NCBI GenBank assembly: GCA_017504485.1
Contig: JAFVRC010000007.1
Coordinates: forward strand, 1-32,920
Source of the DNA: Alistipes sp.
GTDB taxonomy: Bacteria; Bacteroidota; Bacteroidia; Bacteroidales; Rikenellaceae
Length of the DNA stretch: 32,920 nt
Direction: 5' to 3'
The translations under genes were made by a program, and so were the position numbers. Below are positions 1-6,946 of this stretch, piece by piece; within the stretch, counting starts at the first letter, position 1; each line of letters starts with the position of its first letter. The notes under the pieces are model-generated. The model was not told the origin of the DNA. It saw nothing but the letters and a program-made list of their open reading frames with translations, and ran no database searches.

Positions 1-453
1 AAGTACTCTATCGAGGACTACCGTGTCGAGCAGAAGACCGACTACGAGAAGTTGAATTTGGAGATTACTACAGACGGCTCGATTCATCCGAAGGATGCGT
101 TGAAGGAGGCTGCCAAGATTCTTATTCAGCACTTTATGCTCTTCTCGGACGATAAGATGACCATCAACCTCGATGATGTAGTTTCGGAGAACGATCTTAA
201 CGAGCCGGAACTCCACATGCGTCAACTCCTCAAGACGAAGTTGGTGGACAAGGACCTCAGTGTCCGCGCCCTCAACTGCTTGAAGGCTGCCGACGTGGAG
301 ACTATCGGTGACTTGGTTAAGCTCAATCGCAACGACCTTCTCAAATTCCGTAACTTCGGTAAGAAGTCGCTCACGGAGCTCGATGCTCTGCTCGCGTCGC
401 TCGACTTGAAGTTCGGTATGGACGTTTCAATGTACAAACTTGATAAAGATTAA
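1..453 (+). CDS. rpoA: RNA polymerase alpha subunit, C-terminal part (5' end outside window)
   Basis: This is the last 150 codons of the RNA polymerase alpha subunit; the reading frame is open from base 1, so the gene starts upstream. The first part is the end of the N-terminal domain, which dimerises and assembles beta and beta'. The rest is the alpha C-terminal domain, which binds UP elements and activators. The helix-hairpin-helix core is visible as [20 protein letters not shown] followed by [19 protein letters not shown], a hallmark of alphaCTD. rplQ starts 5 bases after the stop, the usual end of the ribosomal alpha operon. No oddities are seen in the visible part. Confidence 0.97.
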   Translation, partial: KYSIEDYRVEQKTDYEKLNLEITTDGSIHPKDALKEAAKILIQHFMLFSDDKMTINLDDVVSENDLNEPELHMRQLLKTKLVDKDLSVRALNCLKAADVETIGDLVKLNRNDLLKFRNFGKKSLTELDALLASLDLKFGMDVSMYKLDKD

Positions 454-458
454 ATCTA

Positions 459-1028
459 ATGAGACACAATAAGAATTTCAACCATCTCGGCCGTCAGGCG
501 GGTCACCGCAAGGCGATGCTCTCGAATATGGCTTCGTCCCTGATTCTTCACAAGCGCATCGAGACGACCGTAGCAAAGGCAAAGGCCGTTCGTCGCTTCA
601 TCGAGCCGCTCGTTACGCGCTCGAAGGAGGACACCACACACTCGCGTCGTGTAGTATTCTCGTACCTCAAGCAGAAGGAGGCCGTTACGGAACTCTTCCG
701 TACTATCGCTCCGAAGATTGCCGAGCGTCCGGGAGGCTACACCCGTATCCTCAAGACAGGTTTCCGTCTCGGTGACGGTGCCGATATGTGCATCATCGAG
801 TTCGTAGACTTCAACGAGGCCTACACTCTCGGTGTAACTCCTGCCCCTGCAACGGAGGCCAAGCCAAAGACTCGTCGCTCGCGTGCCAAGAAGGCTACCG
901 ACGCAGTTGAGGATGCAACTGTTGTAGAGAAGAAGACCGCAAAGGCTCCAAAGGCTCCAAAGGCTGCTGCTACCAAGGCTGCTGCTCCGAAGGTGGCGAA
1001 GAAGACTAATGTCGGCAAAAAAATGTAG
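459..1028 (+). CDS. rplQ: 50S ribosomal protein L17 with long basic C-terminal tail
   Basis: This is ribosomal protein bL17 of the large subunit. The first ~120 residues are the conserved L17 fold, with the typical opening [20 protein letters not shown] and the [19 protein letters not shown] segment. Beyond ~residue 125 lies a tail of about 60 residues rich in Ala, Lys and Pro, including [17 protein letters not shown], which looks like histone H1 tails and is probably disordered. Extended L17 tails are common in Bacteroidetes. The gene follows rpoA by 5 bases and is closed by two hairpins, so it is the last gene of the alpha operon. Its start matches the family start exactly. Confidence 0.97.
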   Translation: MRHNKNFNHLGRQAGHRKAMLSNMASSLILHKRIETTVAKAKAVRRFIEPLVTRSKEDTTHSRRVVFSYLKQKEAVTELFRTIAPKIAERPGGYTRILKTGFRLGDGADMCIIEFVDFNEAYTLGVTPAPATEAKPKTRRSRAKKATDAVEDATVVEKKTAKAPKAPKAAATKAAAPKVAKKTNVGKKM

Positions 1029-1041
1029 TTAAATACATTTT

Positions 1042-1117
1042 GAGCGGTAAATTTTGCACCGCTCGTCAATAAGCGAGTTCCTCACATACGTCAAGTATGT
1101 TGCGGGCTCGCTTTTTT
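1042..1117 (+). terminator. Double-hairpin terminator after rplQ
   Basis: A first perfect 7-bp hairpin (GAGCGGT 1042-1048 with ACCGCTC 1058-1064) is followed by a longer stem-loop. The longer one pairs AAGCGAG (1071-1077) with CTCGCTT (1107-1113), has an inner stem ACATAC/GTATGT, and runs into six T (1112-1117). This fits a Rho-independent terminator ending the ribosomal operon. Confidence 0.85.
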
Positions 1118-1140
1118 GTTTGGTATATAGGCAAATAAAT

Positions 1141-1169
1141 CAGGGGAAGCTTCAAAAAAACTTCCCCTG
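1141..1169 (-). terminator. Terminator of the permease transcript
   Basis: CAGGGGAAG (1141-1149) pairs with CTTCCCCTG (1161-1169), a perfect 9-bp stem 26 bases past the permease stop on the minus strand. On that strand it is followed by an AT-rich run rather than a pure T tract. It faces the rplQ terminator. Confidence 0.7.
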
Positions 1170-1194
1170 ACCAGTCCTCTATATAAGTGTAGAT

Positions 1195-2448
1195 TTACTC
1201 TCTCTTGGCGCGGAGCACAAGGTGTTCGAGCAGCAGAACGACGATAATGCCCATAACAAAGCTGTTACCGACAATTGGACGCAGGAAGGATGGCACGGCG
1301 GCCATAGCTTCGGCCGGTGCAAACGAGAGTACTACGGTAATCATAATGGGCAGACCGAGTACAAGGCCGTCGTTGAATGAGAGTACGGCCTTCGTCGAGT
1401 GGATAATCTCGAAGCCGGCGGCCACCTGTGTAGCCATAAGGTAGAGCAATACGATACCCATGATAGGTTGTGGAATGGTGAGCATCACGGCTACGGCCTG
1501 CGGAAAGAGCGAGAGCAACAACATCGCCACGGCGGCAGGTAGTATCGTGTAGCGCGAGGCGCAGGAGGTCGAGGCTACGACACCCGGTGAGAGTGAGTAG
1601 TCTACGGGGCCCGGTACGCCAAGGGTGCCACTTGCGACGTTCATCACGCCCGTGATTAGCAGACCTCGGTTTTGTCGTCGTTGCATATCCGGAGCCTCGA
1701 CAAACTCGCCGAGCGACTGCACAGAGCCCACCTGATTGATAAAGAGGGCGATGTAGCAGAAGAGGAAGGCGATGATGACTCCGGCATCGAGGCTCATCTC
1801 CGAGGCGAAGAGTCGCGGCGCGGTGGTGTCGGCGACAAATTGTTGAGGGAAGCCCGTGAGGCAGTAGTAGAGTAGCGAGCCGAGAATCATCGCAAGGATG
1901 ACGACCATCGACTTCCAAATACCACGCAATATGCGGTTAGCCCACGCCATGGTGGCCACGCCGATGATAGCTGCAGCGAGGGCGAGCCCTGCGTGGGACT
2001 TATCGGCAAAGATAAGGCCTACGATAGGTTTGGCCATGGTGAAGGATATGAGTATGACGATGGCCGCAACGATGCGCGGGGTGAATATCTTCTGAACGTG
2101 CTTCATCACGCCGAGCAAGGCGAGGAGTGTCACGACGGTACCTCCGATAATCATCGAAGGGTAGATGGTCGAGGCGGTATGGCCTTGCGAGGCGGCGGCT
2201 ATAACGCCCATCAGCAGCACGGCAGCCGGCCCGGCAACGAGCGGCAGACGGTGGCCGCATAGTACTTGTACGATAATCGTGATGCCGCAGATGGCAAAGA
2301 GCTTCTGCGTGAAGAAAACAACCTCACCCGTAGGTGCCACGAATGTACTCGTGAGCACCACGGGGAGACATATCATCAGCCACTGCAAGCCGTAGAGCAG
2401 CAGTGCGCCGAGACGAGGTCTATCGTTGAGTCCTAATTTGAGTTTCAT
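1195..2448 (-). CDS. NCS2-family purine/pyrimidine (xanthine/uracil-type) permease
   Basis: This is an inner-membrane nucleobase transporter of the nucleobase-cation symporter-2 family, 417 residues and nearly all hydrophobic, consistent with the 12-14 helix fold. Family features are the segment HRLPLVAGPAAVLLMGV near residues 66-82 and the later PGPVDYSLSPGVVASTSCASR, which corresponds to the substrate- and sodium-site region. The length is at the short end of the family. The exact base (xanthine, uric acid or uracil) cannot be read from sequence. The gene starts 3 bases after the glycerophosphodiesterase stop, so the two are probably cotranscribed. PunA at 21681-22502 is a possible functional partner in purine salvage, but it is far away. 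Confidence 0.85.
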   Translation of the reverse strand: MKLKLGLNDRPRLGALLLYGLQWLMICLPVVLTSTFVAPTGEVVFFTQKLFAICGITIIVQVLCGHRLPLVAGPAAVLLMGVIAAASQGHTASTIYPSMIIGGTVVTLLALLGVMKHVQKIFTPRIVAAIVILISFTMAKPIVGLIFADKSHAGLALAAAIIGVATMAWANRILRGIWKSMVVILAMILGSLLYYCLTGFPQQFVADTTAPRLFASEMSLDAGVIIAFLFCYIALFINQVGSVQSLGEFVEAPDMQRRQNRGLLITGVMNVASGTLGVPGPVDYSLSPGVVASTSCASRYTILPAAVAMLLLSLFPQAVAVMLTIPQPIMGIVLLYLMATQVAAGFEIIHSTKAVLSFNDGLVLGLPIMITVVLSFAPAEAMAAVPSFLRPIVGNSFVMGIIVVLLLEHLVLRAKRE

Positions 2449-2451
2449 CGA

Positions 2452-3246
2452 CTATTTGCACATCTCCTTGATGAGCTTCTTGACGAGCATCGGATCGTCG
2501 GTAGTGATGTAATCCACGCCATTTTCGATGCACCAACGGATATCCTCCTCCTTGTTTACGGTCCAGGCATTAACGAACATACCGAGCTTGTGGGCATGCT
2601 GAATGGTCTTTGGGTTCTTTTGCAGCTTCTTGTAGTTGTAGTCGATACCTGCGCAGCCCATACCCTTGACGTATGCAGGGTCGTAGTCGCCATTCAGATA
2701 GGCAATCTTGGTGCCCTGTGGTGCCAGGCGTGCAATCTCCATACATACCCATGGACGGAAAGCGATATATTCAACTTCGTTCTGCAGTCCGTACTCGGCA
2801 ACCTTATCGACAATCTTCTGTACGATTTCGGTCTCTCGTTGCGGCGTGGCGTGGTTCTTAATCTCGATGATGAGCTTCGTGGCGTTCGACTTCTTCATCT
2901 GTTGAAGATACTCGTCGAAGGTAGGTACCGTCTCGCCACTAGTAAGCGGAATGGCCTGCACCTTGGCCTTCGTGTCTTTCTGAACGTGAGCCTTTACCTC
3001 GGCACTCTTCTTTGGATGCCAAGCGCCGTGGATGACGAGCAGCTCGCCATCCTTCGAGAGGTTGACATCGCACTCCGAGCCCCAAAGCTTGGCCTTCTGT
3101 GCCTCTTTGAGGGCGTTGAGCGAGTTGCGGGCTGCACCCTCAGCAGCGTGGAAGCCGCGGTGTGCGATAATCTGTGGAGCCTTGTACTGGGCCGATGCCG
3201 AAAGACCAACCATTGCTGCGATCATAAGAATAAATAACTTTTTCAT
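2452..3246 (-). CDS. Secreted glycerophosphodiester phosphodiesterase
   Basis: This 264-residue protein belongs to the GDPD TIM-barrel family, which hydrolyses glycerophosphodiesters to glycerol-3-phosphate and an alcohol. Residues 1-20 form a signal peptide ending in SASAQ, so the enzyme is exported. Key family residues are present: His29-Arg30 in AHRGF, the Glu58-x-Asp60 metal pair in GSECDV, His73 in LLVIHG, and the end motif NAWTVN...DYITTDDP. The usual PENT after HRG is replaced here by ARNS. The gene lies 33 bases after the shortened paralog at 3280-3540 and 3 bases before the permease, suggesting one transcript from the promoter near 3566. The true substrate is unknown. Confidence 0.88.
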   Translation of the reverse strand: MKKLFILMIAAMVGLSASAQYKAPQIIAHRGFHAAEGAARNSLNALKEAQKAKLWGSECDVNLSKDGELLVIHGAWHPKKSAEVKAHVQKDTKAKVQAIPLTSGETVPTFDEYLQQMKKSNATKLIIEIKNHATPQRETEIVQKIVDKVAEYGLQNEVEYIAFRPWVCMEIARLAPQGTKIAYLNGDYDPAYVKGMGCAGIDYNYKKLQKNPKTIQHAHKLGMFVNAWTVNKEEDIRWCIENGVDYITTDDPMLVKKLIKEMCK

Positions 3247-3279
3247 CTTTGTTTGTGTGTTTTATGGTTTGTGAATAGA

Positions 3280-3540
3280 TTATTTGCCGAGCTGCTTCAA
3301 TGTTTCGCGCATCATTACGGGGTCGTCGGTGAGGATGTAGTCGAAGCCCTTCTTGATGAGCCACTTTATATGATCGGGGTTATTGACCGTCCACGCCATC
3401 TTTAAGGCCTCGATCGAGTTCTTAGCCACACCACCTTCTTGGTGGTAGCCGCGGTGCGCGACGATTGCCGGAGCTTTCTGCTGTGCCGTAAGTGGCAGCA
3501 GGACGGCAACAAATAATAAGAGTGCGACAATACGTTTCAT
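3280..3540 (-). pseudogene. Internally deleted glycerophosphodiesterase remnant
   Basis: The 86-codon frame aligns with the two ends of the neighbouring 264-residue phosphodiesterase. It keeps a signal peptide (1-20), KAPAIVAHRGYH with the catalytic His29-Arg30, and NSIEALKMA up to residue 49. It then jumps directly to WTVNN at residue 50, which matches residue 228 of the full-length protein. About 178 codons (~534 bases) are missing in frame, including the Glu-x-Asp metal site and the catalytic His73. A normal stop follows TDDPVMMRETLKQLGK. It cannot be an active enzyme of this family. It is probably a decayed tandem duplicate; a short secreted peptide with a new role, or an assembly artefact, cannot be excluded. 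Confidence 0.8.
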
Positions 3541-3565
3541 ACCTATATCATTAATAAACGCAAAA

Positions 3566-3573
3566 CAAAGATA
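3566..3573 (-). promoter_or_regulatory. Bacteroidetes -7 box upstream of the phosphodiesterase unit
   Basis: On the minus strand the sequence is TATCTTTG, an exact match to TAnnTTTG, 26 bases before the remnant's ATG. No clear -33 TTTG is seen at the expected distance. It would drive remnant, phosphodiesterase and permease together. Confidence 0.5.
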
Positions 3574-3617
3574 GTAATTATCTTCGGAAAATGAGCTATA
3601 GCCCCATATTTTTTTTG

Positions 3618-3625
3618 TACTTTTG
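3618..3625 (+). promoter_or_regulatory. Bacteroidetes -7 box for the tRNA-editing protein
   Basis: TACTTTTG matches TAnnTTTG and lies 22 bases before the ATG at 3648. The -33 element is not obvious. It is back-to-back with the divergent box at 3566-3573. Confidence 0.5.
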
Positions 3626-3647
3626 TGGCCGTATAAATTAATGTATC

Positions 3648-4139
3648 ATGCAACGACGAGAACGAGTTTTCGACTATCTTGCTGCGCACGGCATAGCCTA
3701 CGAGTGGTATGAGCACCCTGCGGCACCGACCGTCGAGGAGGCGATGCGCTATTGTGCAGCCGACGGAGCAAAGCACTGTAAGAACCTCTTTTTCCGCAAC
3801 CATAAGGGCAACCGCCACTATCTGGTGGTCTTTGCCAACGACAGACAATTAGCTATTCACGACCTCGAACAGCGGCTGCGCCAAGGAAAGCTGTCGTTTG
3901 CCTCGGAGCAGCGCATGGAGCGTTATCTGGGGCTGCTCCCCGGCTCGGTGTCACCCTTTGGTCTTATAAACGATGCGGAGAATCACGTCTATCTCTTCCT
4001 CGACGAGAGGCTTCTCGAGGAACCGCAGTTAGCCTTTCATCCTAACGATAATCGCGCCACAGTGACGCTGTCGCGTGAGAATTTTATGCGATATTTGGAT
4101 TCTGTGGGCAATAGTTACGAGTTCGTGTCGTTGTATTAG
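3648..4139 (+). CDS. Prolyl-tRNA editing protein of the ProXp-ala/YbaK type
   Basis: This is a free-standing trans-editing deacylase, 163 residues, the size expected for ProXp-ala (PrdX/YbaK superfamily). Such proteins hydrolyse Ala-tRNA(Pro) made in error by prolyl-tRNA synthetase. Family marks are YEWYEHPAAPTVEEAM near residues 18-33, AKHCKNLFFRN with Lys45 (the conserved catalytic-site lysine region), RHYLVV, and LPGSVSPFGLIND. It stands alone between a divergent promoter region and the next promoter, so it is probably a single-gene transcript. The ATG follows a -7 box by 22 bases. A different aminoacyl-tRNA specificity is possible, because related YbaK members edit Cys-tRNA(Pro). Confidence 0.87.
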   Translation: MQRRERVFDYLAAHGIAYEWYEHPAAPTVEEAMRYCAADGAKHCKNLFFRNHKGNRHYLVVFANDRQLAIHDLEQRLRQGKLSFASEQRMERYLGLLPGSVSPFGLINDAENHVYLFLDERLLEEPQLAFHPNDNRATVTLSRENFMRYLDSVGNSYEFVSLY

Positions 4140-4195
4140 CGTGATTAATTCCGATTAATTTTTGGTGCAGCGGCGCGCTATCATTAAAATTTAAC

Positions 4196-4203
4196 TATCT
4201 TTG
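4196..4203 (+). promoter_or_regulatory. Bacteroidetes -7 box that decides the start of the SRPBCC-like gene
   Basis: TATCTTTG matches TAnnTTTG and ends 18 bases before ATG 4222. The in-frame TTG at 4201 overlaps this box, so it is very unlikely to be a translation start. Confidence 0.6.
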
Positions 4204-4221
4204 CAGAAATTTTGGGAATTT

Positions 4222-4629
4222 ATGGAGAAGTACGAGTCCAAACAGCAACAGATATGCAAATCGGCGTCGCAAATATACCCATATATCTCCTCCTTCTCGC
4301 TCCTGACCCCGGCCGTAGCGGATAAGGTCGAGGAGTGGAGTGCGACGGATGATAGTTGCTCGTTTCGCGTCAAAGGTTTCACGGTGAAGCTGCGAATGGT
4401 CGATAAGGTGGAGAATAAGCACGTCAAAATCTCGGGCGACGAGGGTGGTGTGCCTATCGACTTCAACTTTTGGATACAGTTGCATGAGGTGGAGCCGGGC
4501 GATACGCGTGTCCGTTTGGTGCTGCACGCAGAGCTCAATATGATGATGCGCATGATGGTAGGCGGCAAACTCAAAAAAGGACTCGACCAAGCCGTCGAAG
4601 GGTTGGCAGCAGCATTTAACCGCTTGTAG
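4222..4629 (+). CDS. SRPBCC/polyketide-cyclase-like protein of unknown function
   Basis: This 135-residue soluble protein has no signal peptide. The pattern of a hydrophobic first strand (YPYISSFSLL), repeated beta strands (CSFRVKGFTVKLRMV, GVPIDFNFWIQLHEV, TRVRLVLHAELN) and a long C-terminal helix (KLKKGLDQAVEGLAAAFNRL) is typical of the helix-grip START/SRPBCC fold. Small proteins like this are widespread in Bacteroidetes and unassigned. No catalytic residues can be named. I chose ATG 4222 because a -7 promoter box overlaps the alternative TTG start at 4201. It seems to be a single gene, with HU following behind its own promoter. Confidence 0.75.
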   Translation: MEKYESKQQQICKSASQIYPYISSFSLLTPAVADKVEEWSATDDSCSFRVKGFTVKLRMVDKVENKHVKISGDEGGVPIDFNFWIQLHEVEPGDTRVRLVLHAELNMMMRMMVGGKLKKGLDQAVEGLAAAFNRL

Positions 4630-4728
4630 GGCCTTGCGTTGGTCGCGCTAAATGTAGGTTTTTTCATATTTTATTGAAAAAGAGTGATTTTTTTTCGATT
4701 TGAGGAGTGCCATTTGCAATTAAAATTG

Positions 4729-4736
4729 TATATTTG
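4729..4736 (+). promoter_or_regulatory. Bacteroidetes -7 box upstream of HU
   Basis: TATATTTG matches TAnnTTTG. A TTTG lies at 4713-4716, but that gap (12 bases) is shorter than usual. The leader to ATG 4804 is about 60 bases and AT-rich, without a Shine-Dalgarno sequence, as expected for this phylum. Confidence 0.5.
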
Positions 4737-4803
4737 TGCGCTGAAAAAAGATGATAGTATAGCATTTTAATAATAAGTAACACATTAAAATTCAATTACA
4801 ACT

Positions 4804-5076
4804 ATGACAAAAGCAGATGTCGTTAGCGAAATCGCTAAGAAGACCGGTGTTGAGAAAGTATTGATTCAGACCATCGTAGAGTCGTTCATGGAGGAGGTTA
4901 AGGAGTCGCTCGCTCAGAACGAGAATGTATATCTCCGCGGCTTTGGTTCGTTCATCGTTAAGCAGCGTGCTGAGAAGGTAGCTCGTAACATCTCGAAAAA
5001 TACGACCATCACCATCCCTGCACACAATATTCCGGCTTTCAAGCCTGCAAAGTCGTTTGCAGCCAAAATTAAATAA
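4804..5076 (+). CDS. HU/IHF-family DNA-binding protein
   Basis: This 90-residue nucleoid protein binds DNA as a dimer and bends it. It opens with the conserved MTKADVVSEIAKKTG helix pair, followed by the VYLRGFGSFIVKQRAEKVAR core, where GFGSF is the HU signature. The arm region is ARNISKNTTITIPAHNIPAF and it ends FKPAKSFAAKIK. Length is standard. The Bacteroidetes gene order HU, small basic ribosomal protein, RNase G follows directly. There are 19 bases to the next start, so cotranscription is likely. Confidence 0.95.
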   Translation: MTKADVVSEIAKKTGVEKVLIQTIVESFMEEVKESLAQNENVYLRGFGSFIVKQRAEKVARNISKNTTITIPAHNIPAFKPAKSFAAKIK

Positions 5077-5095
5077 CATCTAAAAACTTACAACT

Positions 5096-5185
5096 ATGCC
5101 AAACGGAAAGAAGCATAAGCGTCACAAGATGGCGACGCATAAGCGCAAGAAGCGTCTCCGCAAGGATCGCCACAAGAAGAAGTAG
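5096..5185 (+). CDS. 29-residue mS38/bS22-like small ribosomal protein (AURKAIP1/COX24 domain)
   Basis: ATG 5096 opens a 29-codon frame that reads MPNGKKHKRHKMATHKRKKR and ends LRKDRHKKK. About two thirds of the residues are Lys, Arg or His. This is the AURKAIP1/COX24 (DUF1713) family: mitochondrial mS38 and mycobacterial bS22 are its best-known members, both small-subunit ribosomal proteins near the decoding region. The position between HU and RNase G recurs in Bacteroidetes. It has no room for an enzyme fold and should sit in rRNA. The frame is followed by two stop codons in a row (TAGTAG). Ribosomal placement is inferred from the family. Confidence 0.85.
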   Translation: MPNGKKHKRHKMATHKRKKRLRKDRHKKK

Positions 5186-5215
5186 TAGCAAGGCATATTG
5201 CTTCGCATAGGTGTT

Positions 5216-5250
5216 TAACGCTAAGGGGTGTTTTTGCCCTCTTAGCGTTA
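5216..5250 (+). promoter_or_regulatory. Inverted repeat in the leader of RNase G
   Basis: TAACGCTAA (5216-5224) pairs perfectly with TTAGCGTTA (5242-5250), and GGG/CCC pairs further in, around a T-rich loop. No T tract follows, so it is not a plain terminator. It lies between the mini ribosomal protein and rng, a place where an RNase cleavage or feedback site is plausible. Confidence 0.5.
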
Positions 5251-5328
5251 CCTATTAATACGAAAGGGGCTTCTGCGGCCTATGGTCGAGCCTCTGTTCC
5301 GCTACCGAAAAAATAATCTTTTAGAGCA

Positions 5329-6894
5329 ATGAATCGAGAGTTAGTAGTAAATGTAACATCTGCCGAAATCAACATCGCGCTTTGTGAGGACAAGGTGCTT
5401 GTTGAACTCAACCGTGAGGTGGCCCATACGGGTTTTGCGGTCGGCGATATCTACCTCGGAAAGGTTCATAAGATTATGCCCGGACTCAACGCCGCGTTTG
5501 TCAATATAGGTCACGAGCGCGATGCCTTTATCCACTATTTAGATTTGGGAACGCACTTCCCGTCGCTCGACAAAATTGTCAAGAGCCACATGCCCGGCAA
5601 GCGCGGCGTGAAGCTCGAGACTATGAAGCTCGACGAGGGTATTGAGCGCGAGGGAAAGATTACCTCGCATCTGCAAGTGGGCCAACATGTCATGGTGCAG
5701 ATTGCCAAGGAGGCAATCTCGACCAAGGGGCCCCGCCTTACGGCCGATATATCGCTGCCGGGGCGCAATATCGTTCTCATTCCTTTTTCATCAAAGGTGC
5801 TTATCTCGCAGAAGATTCGCTCTAACGAGGAGAAAAAACGCCTCAAAAAGGTCGCTGCAAAGGTTCTGCCCAAGAACTTTGGAGTCATTATTCGTACCGC
5901 AGCCGTAAATGCCACCGACCTCGATGTCGAGCAGGATATCCTGGCGGCTGTCGAGAAGTGGCACAAGACCTGCCAGCAGATTCGCCGTCGTCCTGCTCCG
6001 TCGCTCCTGATGGGCGAGATGAGTCGTGCGAATACAATCATCCGCGATACGCTCGACGGCTCGTTCTCGCAGATATGCGTGGATGATGAGGCTATGTATA
6101 ACGAGATTCGCAGCTACATTCGATCGGTCGATTCCGAGAAGGAGAAGATCGTGAAGCTATACCGCGGCGCGGTGCCTATCTTCGATAATTTCGATATTTC
6201 ACGACAGATTAAGTCGCTCTTCGCCAAGTATGTATCGCTCAAGCGGGGCGCATATCTGATTATCGAATCGACGGAGGCGATGCACGTCATCGATGTCAAT
6301 TCGGGCAACCGCACAAAAGCCGAGGATAATCAAGAACAGACGGCAATGGACGTCAATCTCGCCGCAGCGGCGGAGATTGCGCGGCAACTGCGCCTGCGCG
6401 ATATGGGCGGCATTGTCATCATAGATTTCATAGATTTGCACAAGGCGCAAAACAAGCAGCTCCTCTATGAGGAGATGACGCGCCTGATGGCAACGGATAA
6501 GGCAAAACACACGATACTTCCACTCACGAAATTCGGACTTATGCAGATTACTCGTCAGCGCATACGTCCCGTGGTGGTTCGCAATACACAGGATGTATGT
6601 CCAACCTGCGGTGGCACGGGCAAGATTGAGCCTACGGTGCTGCTCGACCGCAAAATCGAGAATCAAATATCGCTCTTGACGCTCGACCGCGGTCATCGCT
6701 ACATAAAGCTCGTCGTCAGCCCTTACGTTGCAGCCTTCCTCTGCAAGGGAATATGGTCGTTACGTCGTCGCTGGATGGTGCGCTACAAGGTTTGGATTGA
6801 CGTGGTGGCCGACCAGAGCGTCGGCATGGTGGAGCACTACTACCGCGACCGCCAAAACCGCGATATACTGAATGTCGTGAAGCGTAAAAAGTAG
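5329..6894 (+). CDS. rng: Ribonuclease G (Rne/Rng family)
   Basis: This 521-residue endoribonuclease cleaves single-stranded AU-rich RNA and takes part in rRNA maturation and mRNA decay. The N-terminal S1 RNA-binding region covers about residues 36-130 (GDIYLGKVHKIMPGLNAAFV). The catalytic DNase I-like part holds the two metal-binding aspartates, Asp322 in VIDVNSG and Asp366 in IIDFIDL. The zinc-link motif CPTC is at residues 424-427, followed by GGTGK. There is no long RNase E-type C-terminal scaffold, which fits RNase G. The ATG lies downstream of a 35-base inverted repeat. The gene is probably in one unit with HU and the mini ribosomal protein. Confidence 0.95.
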   Translation: MNRELVVNVTSAEINIALCEDKVLVELNREVAHTGFAVGDIYLGKVHKIMPGLNAAFVNIGHERDAFIHYLDLGTHFPSLDKIVKSHMPGKRGVKLETMKLDEGIEREGKITSHLQVGQHVMVQIAKEAISTKGPRLTADISLPGRNIVLIPFSSKVLISQKIRSNEEKKRLKKVAAKVLPKNFGVIIRTAAVNATDLDVEQDILAAVEKWHKTCQQIRRRPAPSLLMGEMSRANTIIRDTLDGSFSQICVDDEAMYNEIRSYIRSVDSEKEKIVKLYRGAVPIFDNFDISRQIKSLFAKYVSLKRGAYLIIESTEAMHVIDVNSGNRTKAEDNQEQTAMDVNLAAAAEIARQLRLRDMGGIVIIDFIDLHKAQNKQLLYEEMTRLMATDKAKHTILPLTKFGLMQITRQRIRPVVVRNTQDVCPTCGGTGKIEPTVLLDRKIENQISLLTLDRGHRYIKLVVSPYVAAFLCKGIWSLRRRWMVRYKVWIDVVADQSVGMVEHYYRDRQNRDILNVVKRKK

Positions 6895-6946
6895 CGTGTG
6901 AGAGTGAGTAACTTTTGGGCATAGAACTCTTTTTCGAGAACAGTAT

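Noticed and set aside
4201-4221. TTG 4201 as start of the SRPBCC-like gene
   Set aside because: The codon lies inside the -7 promoter box TATCTTTG, so it would not be on the transcript.
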